Source: Marinilabilia sp. UBA5340
Lineage (GTDB): Bacteria; Bacteroidota; Bacteroidia; Bacteroidales; Marinilabiliaceae
Assembly: GCA_002411085.1 (NCBI GenBank)
Contig: DHQK01000069.1
Coordinates: forward strand, 885-16,757
Reading direction: 5' to 3'
DNA length: 15,873 nt
The translations under genes and the position numbers were made by a program. The notes under the pieces were generated by a model. It was not told the DNA's origin. It saw only the letters and a list, made by a program, of their open reading frames with translations, and made no database searches. Positions 1 to 6,971 of the stretch are shown here, piece after piece (the first letter of the stretch is position 1; every line of letters begins with the position of its first letter).

Positions 1-227
1 ACTTCGATTTGCCTGAAGAATTTCAGAATCTCATCGGCATCAGCCAAATCCAGCTCTGTTGTATGAATCCAGGGGTAGTGCTGTCTCAAGTCTTCAAGGG
101 CTGCTTTATCTTTATCAACCACCCATACTTTGGCTCCGGCCTCTTCAAGAGCAATGGCAATGGCTTTTCCTATTCCGTTGGCACCACCAGTTACAATGGC
201 CCTTTTTCCTTTGAGTTTGTGTTCCAT
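1..227 (-). CDS. Short-chain dehydrogenase/reductase, N-terminal part (cut by window edge)
   Basis: Only the first 75 codons lie in the window; the gene continues past base 1. The start is the ATG at 227-225. The translation begins MEHKLKGKRAIVTGGANGIG, which has the classical SDR Rossmann signature TGGxxGIG at residues 13-20 for NAD(P) binding. An acidic strand end follows (VWVVDKDKAAL), where the residue choosing NADH or NADPH sits; the Asp there favours NAD(H). A later L-D-L-A-D is the usual adenine-contacting position. The family makes soluble NAD(P)-dependent oxidoreductases of about 250 residues. The catalytic Ser-Tyr-Lys lies outside the window, so substrate and true activity cannot be judged. 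It lies 72 bases downstream of the small secreted protein gene on the same strand and may be co-transcribed with it. Confidence 0.85.
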   Translation of the reverse strand, partial: MEHKLKGKRAIVTGGANGIGKAIAIALEEAGAKVWVVDKDKAALEDLRQHYPWIHTTELDLADADEILKFFRQIE

Positions 228-299
228 AGCGGTTTTGATTTTTTCTCACCATCTATGGATTAAGTTAAGAACTTTATTTAGAAAAAGCCAGCAATCGCA

Positions 300-728
300 T
301 CAGAAGTTAAACATCCATTCCTCAATAGGAAGAAATGCTTCTTCGTAATCGGCTTCGAAATAATCCAGACCATAAGATTCTTCAGAAAGCATCCAGGGTT
401 CAATTTCCAAAAATTCTTCCTCGTATTCATCTGTAAAATAATGATTCAATGCAACAGCGGCATTTGCTGTTTCAGGTTTTGTGAAAGTTAGGGGATCAAG
501 CATCCAGGCTTCAACTTCTCTGAATTCATCCTTTTCTGCAAATGATTCTGCATCTAACATCCAGGCTTCAATATTAGCAGCCTCTTCTTTCACGGTTTCG
601 AGCACTGCAAACAAACGGTTGTTGTTGCGCTCTTCATAACCCTTTAAAGGTTTCTCTGTACTATTGGTTGCATTTGCATTTAATGAAACGGCCAATAAAA
701 GTGCTGAAAAAATAACTGAAGTTTTCAT
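300..728 (-). CDS. Small acidic secreted protein with four E-x-W-M repeats, unknown function
   Basis: The product is 142 residues. I do not recognise it as a named family. It starts with a typical signal peptide (MKTSVIFSALLLAVSLNANA, cleavage likely after residue 20), so it is exported. The mature part is strongly acidic, roughly 32 Asp/Glu against 7 Lys/Arg. It carries four copies of a short motif, [IV]-E-x-W-M-[LF], at residues 53-58, 72-77, 109-114 and 135-140. The first three are extended by two or three residues and then [ST]-[FY], and the motifs are mostly preceded by an acidic stretch. The last copy ends two residues before the C-terminus. There are no cysteines after the signal and no membrane segment. 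The start is well supported by a strong Shine-Dalgarno site six bases upstream, which is unusual in this phylum. Guesses would be metal binding, a self-associating surface protein or a peptide precursor; none is shown by the sequence. Confidence 0.8.
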   Translation of the reverse strand: MKTSVIFSALLLAVSLNANATNSTEKPLKGYEERNNNRLFAVLETVKEEAANIEAWMLDAESFAEKDEFREVEAWMLDPLTFTKPETANAAVALNHYFTDEYEEEFLEIEPWMLSEESYGLDYFEADYEEAFLPIEEWMFNF

Positions 729-773
729 TTCCTATCCTCCTGTTTAGTTTAGTAATTGTATTGCTGACAGGAG
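729..773 (-). promoter_or_regulatory. Strong Shine-Dalgarno site with complementary upstream heptamer (possible masked RBS)
   Basis: On the minus strand the leader of the small secreted protein contains ACAGGAGGA ending six bases before the ATG (Shine-Dalgarno core at 740-735). The heptamer CTCCTGT at 773-767 is a perfect complement of ACAGGAG at 743-737, with a 23-base A/T-rich loop between them. If folded, the stem would cover most of the ribosome-binding site. The pairing is visible in the sequence. A regulatory role is inference, because a 7-bp stem with a long loop is only moderately stable. Confidence 0.4.
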
Positions 774-901
774 TAAATCAATAGCGATGCCAAAGACATC
801 AATAATCTACAATTCAATACCTTACGTAGAATGTAATTATATTTGAAAGAGAAAAAGTGTTTAGTTATGCAACAAAGATGTGTTCGTTATCGGACATAAA
901 A
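774..901. other. Non-coding stretch upstream of the small secreted protein gene
   Basis: This A/T-rich stretch is part of the 330-base gap between icd and the small secreted protein gene. I see no coding sequence. The best promoter-like match for the minus strand is TGTCTTTG at 798-791, one mismatch from TAnnTTTG, with a TTG at 817-815 after a 16-base spacer, which is shorter than usual. The promoter is therefore only a weak candidate. Confidence 0.3.
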
Positions 902-1032
902 GAGGCTGTCTCAAAAGTACAATACTCCAAAGGTGTGTCATATTGAGTGTAGTCGAAACATCTGTCTTTCAAAGGAAAAGATTCTTCGACGAGCTCAGAA
1001 TGACATCAAATTTGGACTTTTGAGACAGCCTC
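902..1032. repeat. 131-bp palindromic repeat element (MITE/REP-like), also likely 3' structure of icd
   Basis: The ends are perfect 17-bp inverted repeats: GAGGCTGTCTCAAAAGT at 902-918 and its reverse complement at 1016-1032. The interior is also an imperfect inverted repeat. TGTCAT-x-TTGAG...GTCGAA...ATCT on the left (about 937-964) matches AGAT...TTCGAC...CTCA...ATGACA on the right (about 980-1005), so the whole element can fold into one long hairpin. The inner sequence resembles the dispersed GTCATTCTGAGC/GTCGAAGAATCT repeats I know from many bacterial genomes. It has no coding capacity. It begins 26 bases past the icd stop codon and could act as its terminator or mRNA-stabilising structure. 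No clear target-site duplication is visible. Confidence 0.8.
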
Positions 1033-1058
1033 ATTCAATATCATAAAAAAATAATGTT

Positions 1059-2288
1059 CTAATTCTCCATTTTTGCCTTCAGGTTTTCAGCCAGTGTAGC
1101 CAAAAAGTCTTCGGTATTGAGGTAATGCTCCTCATTCATATCCTTACCGTGAATGGTTAATGCCAAATCTTTGGTCATTTTACCGCTTTCGACGGTATCA
1201 ATACAAACCTGCTCCAAAGTAAGGGCAAATTTGATCAATTCTTCATTTCCGTCCAGTTTTCCACGAAATTCCAACCCTCTCGTCCATGCAAATATTGAAG
1301 CAATGGGATTGGTAGAAGTAGGTTTACCGGCCTGATGCTGTCGGTAGTGACGTGTCACGGTGCCATGGGCAGCTTCTGCCTCCATGGTTTTTCCATCGGG
1401 AGTGACAAGTGTGGAAGTCATCAGCCCCAGCGAACCAAATCCCTGTGCCAGGGTGTCTGATTGCACATCTCCGTCATAATTTTTGCAGGCCCAAACAAAA
1501 CGACCGTCCCATTTCAACGCAGCAGCCACCATGTCATCAATCAGGCGATGTTCATAGGTGATTCCCAATTCTTCAAATTTCGTTTTATAATCACTTTCAT
1601 AAATTTCCTGAAAGATATCTTTGAAACGACCATCATATTTCTTCAGAATGGTGTTTTTGGTAGAAAGATAAAGGGGCCACTTTTTCATGATGGCCTGATT
1701 GAAACAGCTGTGCGCAAATCCGCGAATACTTTCATCGGTATTGTACATGGCCATGGCTACTCCATCACCTTCAAAATCGTAAACGTTAAACTCCTGGGGA
1801 ACAGAACCATCTTCAGGAGTAAAAGTAATAGTAAGTTTACCTTTTCCTTTGGTTACAAAATCGGTGGCACGGTACTGATCACCAAAAGCATGACGGCCAA
1901 TACAAATAGGATGTTCCCAGCCGGGAACCAGACGCGGAACATTTTTGATCAGGATAGGCTCGCGAAACACAGTACCTCCAATGATGTTACGAATGGTTCC
2001 ATTGGGGGATTTCCACATTTGTTTCAGCCCAAATTCTTCCACTCTGTTTTCGTCAGGTGTAATGGTAGCACATTTAATCCCCACGTGGTATTTCTGAATA
2101 GCCTTTGCCGCATCCACCGTAATCTGGTCATCAGTAGCATCGCGGCTTTCCATCCCCAGGTCATAGTATTTGATGTCCAAATCAAGATAAGGCAGAATCA
2201 GTTGCTCTTTAATCATTTTCCAGATGACTCTTGTCATCTCATCACCATCCAGCTCAACCACCGGATTCTGAACTTTAATTTTCGTCAT
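1059..2288 (-). CDS. icd: NADP-dependent isocitrate dehydrogenase, eukaryotic-type (IDH1-like)
   Basis: The 409-residue product catalyses oxidative decarboxylation of isocitrate to 2-oxoglutarate with NADP+ in the cytoplasm, feeding the TCA cycle and glutamate synthesis. It follows human IDH1 almost end to end and so belongs to the dimeric eukaryote-like subfamily rather than the E. coli Icd type. The substrate-binding arginines R100, R109 and R132 and Y139 fall at the same numbers as in human IDH1. K211, D251, D274 and D278 (one residue earlier than human K212, D252, D275, D279) supply the lysine and metal-binding aspartates. HGTVTRHYR at 308-316 is the NADP-binding loop. The length is full and no key residue is missing. 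The start at 2288 gives the expected N-terminus (MTKIKVQNPVVELDGDEMTR). The gene lies 74 bases downstream of dnaX, with a palindromic element just past its 3' end. Confidence 0.97.
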   Translation of the reverse strand: MTKIKVQNPVVELDGDEMTRVIWKMIKEQLILPYLDLDIKYYDLGMESRDATDDQITVDAAKAIQKYHVGIKCATITPDENRVEEFGLKQMWKSPNGTIRNIIGGTVFREPILIKNVPRLVPGWEHPICIGRHAFGDQYRATDFVTKGKGKLTITFTPEDGSVPQEFNVYDFEGDGVAMAMYNTDESIRGFAHSCFNQAIMKKWPLYLSTKNTILKKYDGRFKDIFQEIYESDYKTKFEELGITYEHRLIDDMVAAALKWDGRFVWACKNYDGDVQSDTLAQGFGSLGLMTSTLVTPDGKTMEAEAAHGTVTRHYRQHQAGKPTSTNPIASIFAWTRGLEFRGKLDGNEELIKFALTLEQVCIDTVESGKMTKDLALTIHGKDMNEEHYLNTEDFLATLAENLKAKMEN

Positions 2289-2316
2289 AGGTCAATTGTT
2301 TGTATATCAATTAGGT

Positions 2317-2344
2317 CAAATTAACATTTCTCAATTCCACAAAG
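2317..2344 (-). promoter_or_regulatory. Weak candidate icd promoter
   Basis: In the dnaX-icd gap, minus strand, TTAATTTG (2324-2317) is one mismatch from the Bacteroidota -7 element TAnnTTTG. CTTTG (2344-2340) lies upstream, with a spacer of 15 bases rather than about 20. It would put transcription start roughly 20 bases before the icd ATG. The match is imperfect and read-through from dnaX is an alternative. Confidence 0.2.
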
Positions 2345-2362
2345 TTCACCCGTCACGTATTT

Positions 2363-4101
2363 TTATTCAATATCCAAGTTAAGCATATTCCTTAACTTCT
2401 CCAGTGTTGGATTTTTCTCTGCCAGCACTTTGTACTTGTCAGCGGCGGTAAATGCTTTCTGCGGCCCCCTATCCTCCCTGATGTATTCTACTTCCAACTG
2501 CAACTGAGCGTTCTTAAGATCCCGCTTCAGAAAATTAAACAGCCCGGCCTTCTCCTTCATCAGCTCCACTTCCTGCGTTTCATTCTTCAGGGGAAAGACC
2601 ACCACATGGTCTCCTTTCAGGCGTGGTGAATGGGCCGTAAGCATACTAAACAAACGTGGATTGGTTTGTTCTACAGACCTGGCATATCCATTCCAGGATT
2701 TTTGCAATTGTTCAGGAGTAAAAACCTCTTTCCATCCGACATCCACGCCACTGTCAGCAACTGTTGTCCCATTCTCCTCAGGTTCACGGGATGACTGATT
2801 AACGAGGCGACTTCCCGGTGTAGTAAACGACTTAATAGAGACACTCTTAAGCGTCTTGGAAACTCCCTGTCCGGTAGTTGCTTCGGCTTTGGCTCCACTG
2901 CTCTTTTGCCCTCCGGAAGGGGGCGCACTTATCGTGCGGCTTGTGTTGTTTCCGTTGCTTTTACTACCTCCGGAATCCTTTTCGGCCTTTTGCTCATCTA
3001 CTTTTTTTTTTCGGTAAGCAGACGCGACAGCTTAATCAGTGCAAACTCAGTATGAAGTCGTTTATTACGGGCATTTCGGAATTGAATATCACAGTTGGTG
3101 GCTATTTCAAGGGCATACACCAGAAAATCCAGCGGACAGGCCTTGGCCTGCTCAAGATATTTTTCTCTGATAGAAGCTCCCACCTCTAATAACCCCACTG
3201 TGGCCTGGTCTTTACACATCATCAAATCGCGCAGATGGCTGCAAAGTCCGGCTATAAAATGTCCGGCATCAAAGCCATGATCCAAAATCTCATTCAGCAA
3301 CAAAAGTGCCTGCGTAGTATCCTCTTTCAAAAAGGCATCTACCAGCTTGAAGTAATAATCATAATCCAATACATTCAGGTTGTCGATAACCTGCTGATAG
3401 GAGATATTTTTGCCGGAGAAAGCCACAATCTGATCGAAAATGGACAATGCATCACGCATGGCCCCATCTGCTTTCTGGGCAATCACATTCAATCCTTCAT
3501 CCTCAGCGGAGACTCCCTCCTTCTCTGCCACATATTTCAGGTGATTCACTGCATCTTCCACTGTTATCCGGTTAAAATCAAAAACCTGACAACGGGAAAG
3601 AATGGTGGGTAATATTTTATGTTTTTCGGTAGTGGCCAGAATGAAAATCGCATGCCTGGGAGGCTCTTCAAGGGTCTTTAAGAAAGCATTAAAAGCAGCC
3701 TGTGACAACATGTGCACCTCGTCGATGATGTATACACTGTAATGTCCCATCTGAGGAGGAATTCGCACTTTGTCTATCAGCGAACGAATGTCTTCAACCG
3801 AGTTGTTACTGGCCGCATCCAGCTCATGGATATTGTAGGAACGGTTTTCGTTAAAGGAGCGACAGGAGTCGCACTCATTACAAGCCTCAAAATCGGCCGA
3901 GATATTACTACAGTTGATGGTTTTGGCGAAAATCCTTGCACAGGTTGTTTTTCCTACCCCCCGGGGCCCACAAAATAAATAGGCATGGGCCAGATGTTGA
4001 TTTTTGATGGCATTTTTCAGGGTGGTAGTAATGTTCCTCTGACCAACCACCGATTCAAATGTATCGGGTCTGTATTTTCGTGCCGAAACTATATATTCCA
4101 T
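2363..4101 (-). CDS. dnaX: DNA polymerase III tau subunit (DnaX, full length via -1 frameshift at 3001)
   Basis: This is the long DnaX product, about 579 residues, made only if the reading frame shifts -1 (or the mRNA gains one A) at the A10 run at 3011-3002. Residues 1-367 are the gamma part. After the shift the frame continues VDEQKAEKDSGG through a Ser/Gly/Lys-rich linker of about 80 residues with no stop. It then enters the tau C-terminal domain (VGWKEVFTPEQLQKSWNGYA through NPTLEKLRNMLNLDIE), which resembles the Bacteroidota DnaX C-terminus. In E. coli the tau-specific region binds the polymerase alpha subunit and the DnaB helicase, coupling the two sides of the replisome; the Bacteroidota domain is divergent, so those partners are inferred. 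That the second frame is this gene's C-terminus is clear. Whether the shift is programmed or a homopolymer sequencing error cannot be settled from one sequence. Confidence 0.85.
2998..4101 (-). CDS. dnaX: DNA polymerase III gamma subunit (DnaX, zero-frame product)
   Basis: The zero frame gives 367 residues and ends at UAG (3000-2998) right after the lysine run. It is the AAA+ clamp-loader ATPase that loads the sliding clamp onto primed DNA. Walker A GPRGVGKT is at residues 45-52, with K51. Four cysteines of the DnaX zinc module are C64, C74, C77 and C80. Walker B IIDEVH is at 125-130, sensor 1 ATTE at 156-159 and the SRC motif with the arginine finger at 169-171. The collar domain III fills the rest, so the product ends where a gamma subunit should, retaining ATPase and oligomerisation domains but lacking the tau C-terminus. 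The start at 4101 gives the expected MEYIVSARKYRP N-terminus. The gene follows rlmB after 60 bases that hold a good promoter match, so it is probably transcribed on its own as well. Confidence 0.93.
   Translation of the reverse strand: MEYIVSARKYRPDTFESVVGQRNITTTLKNAIKNQHLAHAYLFCGPRGVGKTTCARIFAKTINCSNISADFEACNECDSCRSFNENRSYNIHELDAASNNSVEDIRSLIDKVRIPPQMGHYSVYIIDEVHMLSQAAFNAFLKTLEEPPRHAIFILATTEKHKILPTILSRCQVFDFNRITVEDAVNHLKYVAEKEGVSAEDEGLNVIAQKADGAMRDALSIFDQIVAFSGKNISYQQVIDNLNVLDYDYYFKLVDAFLKEDTTQALLLLNEILDHGFDAGHFIAGLCSHLRDLMMCKDQATVGLLEVGASIREKYLEQAKACPLDFLVYALEIATNCDIQFRNARNKRLHTEFALIKLSRLLTEKKK
3001..3011 (-). other. dnaX frameshift/slippage site (A10 G, followed by UAG)
   Basis: On the minus strand the zero frame reads GAA AAA AAA AAG TAG. 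This contains A AAA AAG in the X XXY YYZ register, the same heptamer used by E. coli dnaX for -1 ribosomal frameshifting, and the homopolymer (ten A) is about as long as the A9 run of Thermus dnaX, which works by transcriptional slippage. A -1 shift continues GTA GAT GAG into tau. Loss of one A instead meets TGA three codons later. By eye I find neither an upstream Shine-Dalgarno stimulator nor a strong hairpin 5-8 bases downstream, which leans toward transcriptional slippage. Confidence 0.65.
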
Positions 4102-4122
4102 AATATTTTTCTATGAGCGCAA

Positions 4123-4156
4123 CAAATATAATCAAATCCGACGTGTCGGCCAACAA
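4123..4156 (-). promoter_or_regulatory. dnaX promoter, Bacteroidota type, with palindrome in the spacer
   Basis: Minus strand: TTG at 4153-4151, a 20-base spacer, then TATATTTG at 4130-4123, a perfect TAnnTTTG. This is the arrangement described for Bacteroidota primary sigma factor promoters. Transcription would start near 4116, about 15 bases before the dnaX ATG. The spacer contains CCGAC-AC-GTCGG (4149-4138), a 5-bp inverted repeat that could be an operator or a weak hairpin behind rlmB. Confidence 0.5.
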
Positions 4157-4161
4157 TCTGC

Positions 4162-4893
4162 CTATTCGCGGCAGCGCAATACTTCGTAAATCAATATTCC
4201 TGCAGCTACGGAAACATTCAGCGAACCAATCTCTCCGCGTATAGGAATTGAAACATGTGCATCTGCCATTTTCAACAACTGTCCGGATACTCCTTTATCT
4301 TCAGCTCCCATAATCAGCGCTACAGGGCCTTTATATCCGGCTTTACGATAATCCACATCTCCCTTCTCAGAAGCTGCAGCAATAGTAAAGTTCCGATCCT
4401 TCAGGTGGCGCAACACGTAATAAAGATTTTTCTCTCTGCATACAGGCACACGAAATAAGGCTCCTGCCGAAGTTTTGATCGCATCGGAAGTTACCGAAAC
4501 ACTTCCTTTCTCCGGCAGTACGATGGCATCTACTCCGGCACATTCGGCGGTACGCGCTATGGCCCCGAAATTTCGTACATCGGTAATACCATCCAGCACC
4601 AGTACAAATGGATCGCGTCCACCAGCTATTACATTTTCCACCACACGCTCAAAATTGTGGTACTCCACAGGTGGCAGGTAAGCCACCACTCCCTGGTGGT
4701 TCTTTTTGGTTGCCCAGTCAATACGCTCCGGCTTCACTTTTTTAAAAGTGACCTCCTTTTCCCTGATAATATCGTACAGTTCTTTTGCCAGGTTGCCTTT
4801 AAGATTTTCACTGATCAGTACCCGTTCGATATCACGGCCGCCCTGAATGGCTTCGATTACTGCGCGAATTCCGTATATTATTTCTTTTGCCAT
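4162..4893 (-). CDS. rlmB: 23S rRNA (guanosine-2'-O-)-methyltransferase RlmB, SpoU/TrmH family
   Basis: The 243-residue product is an AdoMet-dependent RNA 2'-O-methyltransferase with the trefoil-knot SPOUT fold. The N-terminal substrate-binding domain (residues 1-75) begins with YGIRAVIEAI, typical of RlmB/TrmH proteins. The three SpoU motifs are clear. Motif 1 is at about 100-117 (DGITDVRNFGAIARTAE, with N108 and catalytic R114). Motif 2 is at 194-203 (IMGAEDKGVS, with E198). Motif 3 is at 216-237 (IPIRGEIGSLNVSVAAG, with S224 and N226). The length fits RlmB, which methylates G2251 in the ribosomal P loop of E. coli; the exact target here is inferred from family, and other TrmH-type targets are possible. 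The gene lies 95 bases downstream of the ABC-F gene, so two ribosome-linked proteins are neighbours. Confidence 0.93.
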   Translation of the reverse strand: MAKEIIYGIRAVIEAIQGGRDIERVLISENLKGNLAKELYDIIREKEVTFKKVKPERIDWATKKNHQGVVAYLPPVEYHNFERVVENVIAGGRDPFVLVLDGITDVRNFGAIARTAECAGVDAIVLPEKGSVSVTSDAIKTSAGALFRVPVCREKNLYYVLRHLKDRNFTIAAASEKGDVDYRKAGYKGPVALIMGAEDKGVSGQLLKMADAHVSIPIRGEIGSLNVSVAAGILIYEVLRCRE

Positions 4894-4903
4894 ACTATTT
4901 GTT

Positions 4904-4943
4904 GTTAGTCCGTAGAATTTAGAGGTTAGATAGTAAGAGGTTA
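4904..4943. repeat. Short degenerate direct repeats in the ABC-F/rlmB gap
   Basis: The 95-base gap contains two copies of AGAGGTTA (4921-4928 and 4936-4943) at a 15-base spacing, within a longer degenerate GTTAG/AGAGGTTA-like stretch. I see no gene or good promoter in the gap. The repeats may be decaying low-complexity sequence. Confidence 0.35.
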
Positions 4944-4988
4944 AAAAATCATATATTAATCTTAATTCAATTTTATAGAGTTATTGGG

Positions 4989-6959
4989 TCAAATACCTTC
5001 ATCCAGCACCATTCTTTTTTGTTGTAATTCTTCCAGTTCCAAATGAGCTTCTTCCCATTGTTGCATTCTCTCCTCCAGATTCTTTTGTATTTTCTGATAC
5101 ATTTCAAAAACAGCAGGATCAGAAGCTTTTTCCGGGTTTTCCATGACAGCAGACAGACCTTCCAGTTCCTTTTCCAGTCGTGCGATGTCTTCCTCCGATG
5201 TGGACACCATGTTTTCCGCTTTTTTGATGCTTTTATTGAGTTCTTTTCGTTCTGCAAAAGATATTTTTCCCGATGGGGCGTTCACAGCAGAATTTCCACC
5301 TGTCTGCTTCTTATTATCTTTGGGAGGTGTTTTCTCCAATTCCCGGAGGTTTTCCATCTTTTTCTTTTTCAGAAAATCATAAATTCCCCCCAGATGTTCC
5401 TTTATTTTTTTGTTGCTGAATTCAAAAATCCGGTCTGTGAGTCCATCCAGAAATTCACGGTCGTGCGAAACAACCAGTACTGCCCCTTCAAAATCGTTAA
5501 TTGCCTGTTTTAATATGTCTTTGGATCGCATATCCAGGTGATTGGTGGGCTCATCCAAAATAAGGAGATTGACAGGCTCCAGCAATAGCATAACCATAGC
5601 CAAACGGGTGCGTTCACCCCCCGACAGCACGGATACTTTTTTGTCTACTTCTTCCCCACTAAAAAGAAATGCTCCCAGCAAATCTCTCACCTTGGTACGG
5701 ATGTCACCAACAGCCACTTTATCCACTGTCTCAAACACAGTAAGGTTTTCATCCAGTCGCTCTGCCTGATTCTGAGCAAAATAACCAATCTTTACCTGAT
5801 GCCCAATCTGAGCTTCTCCCTCATAACGGATTTCCTGCATGATAATGCGCGCCAGCGTGGTCTTTCCTTCGCCGTTTTTTCCCACAAAGGCGACCTTTTC
5901 TCCTCTTTCGATATTAAAATCAATATCGTCCAGTACCTTCAGGTCACCATACGATTTGGAAACATGCTTTCCCCTGACCACCACTTTTCCTGAATGGGGA
6001 GCCGGTGGAAACTTAATATTGAGCTTACTGTTGTCGAACTCATCCACCTCTATACGTTCCATTTTTTCCAGCTGCTTAATGCGCGACTGCACCTGCACTG
6101 CCTTGGTGGCTTTGTAGCGAAACCGTTCGATAAACTGCTCGGTATCTTCAATCTTTTTTTGCTGATTGCGATAAGCAGCCAACTGCTGCTCGCGCCTTTC
6201 ATGCCTCAACGCTACAAACTGGGAATAAGAAGCCTTATAATCATAGATCCTGCCTAATGAAATCTCAATGGTACGATTGGTCACATTATCCAGAAAAGCC
6301 TTATCGTGCGAAATAAGCACCACTGCACCGCTGTAACTTTTCAGAAAATCTTCGAGCCAGGTAATCGACTCAATATCCAAATGGTTAGTTGGCTCATCCA
6401 GCAGGAACAAGTCAGGTTTGCGCAAAAGAATCTTGGCCAGCTCAATGCGCATCCGCCATCCACCGCTAAACTCAGAAGTAGCTCTTTCAAAATCGGAGGG
6501 TTTAAATCCCAGCCCTTTAAGGGTCACTTCTATCCTCGATCGGTAATCATGCCCGCCAAACATATTGAAGCGTTCATTGGCTTCGGTCAACTGGTCAATC
6601 AAAGAAAGGTATTCCTGCGAATGATAGTCCTCTCTGTGATTGATGGCCTCGGTCAGTTGTTCAATTTTGTGCTCCAGATGTTTGATTTCGGCAAAAGCCT
6701 GCTCGGTTTCTTCAAATACAGAAAACCGGTCATCATGTTTCATCACCTGGGGAAGATAGCCTACGGTAAAATCCTTTGGCATGGTCACCTCTCCCGAAGT
6801 GGGTTCCTGCAGGCCGGTAATCACTTTCAACAAAGTTGTTTTTCCGGCACCGTTCTTACCAACCAGCCCAATCCGGTCGCGTGGATTAATCAAAAAAGAG
6901 ACCTCCTCAAAAAGCAGAAAAGTACCAAAATCAAGTGTCAGTTGGTTAACAGAAACCAT
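4989..6959 (-). CDS. ABC-F family ATPase (ribosome-associated, Uup/YheS-like)
   Basis: The 656-residue product has two ABC cassettes and no membrane segments, which defines the ABC-F class of translation factors that act at the ribosomal E site. Cassette 1 has Walker A GKNGAGKT (34-41), signature FSGGW (164-168) and LLDEPTNHLD (186-195). Cassette 2 has Walker A GKNGEGKT (360-367), signature LSGGER (445-450) and LILDEPTNHLD (466-476). Both Walker B glutamates and both H-loop histidines (SHD) are present. Between the cassettes (about 235-310) is the basic helical linker that reaches toward the peptidyl-transferase centre. A Lys-rich stretch and a C-terminal coiled coil (about 560-650) resemble Uup. 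It starts 12 bases after the LysM protein gene and is probably in its operon. Antibiotic-resistance ABC-F proteins share this layout, but nothing here points to resistance. Confidence 0.93.
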   Translation of the reverse strand: MVSVNQLTLDFGTFLLFEEVSFLINPRDRIGLVGKNGAGKTTLLKVITGLQEPTSGEVTMPKDFTVGYLPQVMKHDDRFSVFEETEQAFAEIKHLEHKIEQLTEAINHREDYHSQEYLSLIDQLTEANERFNMFGGHDYRSRIEVTLKGLGFKPSDFERATSEFSGGWRMRIELAKILLRKPDLFLLDEPTNHLDIESITWLEDFLKSYSGAVVLISHDKAFLDNVTNRTIEISLGRIYDYKASYSQFVALRHERREQQLAAYRNQQKKIEDTEQFIERFRYKATKAVQVQSRIKQLEKMERIEVDEFDNSKLNIKFPPAPHSGKVVVRGKHVSKSYGDLKVLDDIDFNIERGEKVAFVGKNGEGKTTLARIIMQEIRYEGEAQIGHQVKIGYFAQNQAERLDENLTVFETVDKVAVGDIRTKVRDLLGAFLFSGEEVDKKVSVLSGGERTRLAMVMLLLEPVNLLILDEPTNHLDMRSKDILKQAINDFEGAVLVVSHDREFLDGLTDRIFEFSNKKIKEHLGGIYDFLKKKKMENLRELEKTPPKDNKKQTGGNSAVNAPSGKISFAERKELNKSIKKAENMVSTSEEDIARLEKELEGLSAVMENPEKASDPAVFEMYQKIQKNLEERMQQWEEAHLELEELQQKRMVLDEGI

Positions 6960-6971
6960 ATTAAAAATGCA

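Noticed and set aside
895..1051. CATAAAA on both sides of the palindromic element as a possible target-site duplication
   Set aside because: The right copy is ten bases away from the element end and lies in an A-rich run, so it is not a credible duplication.
1461..2324. A 287-codon plus-strand open frame opposite icd
   Set aside because: The opposite strand encodes a full, highly conserved isocitrate dehydrogenase; this frame has no recognisable features.
2671..2928. An 85-codon minus-strand open frame overlapping the dnaX linker
   Set aside because: It is out of frame with both gamma and tau, and its product resembles nothing known; the tau frame through the same bases is continuous and ends in a conserved domain.
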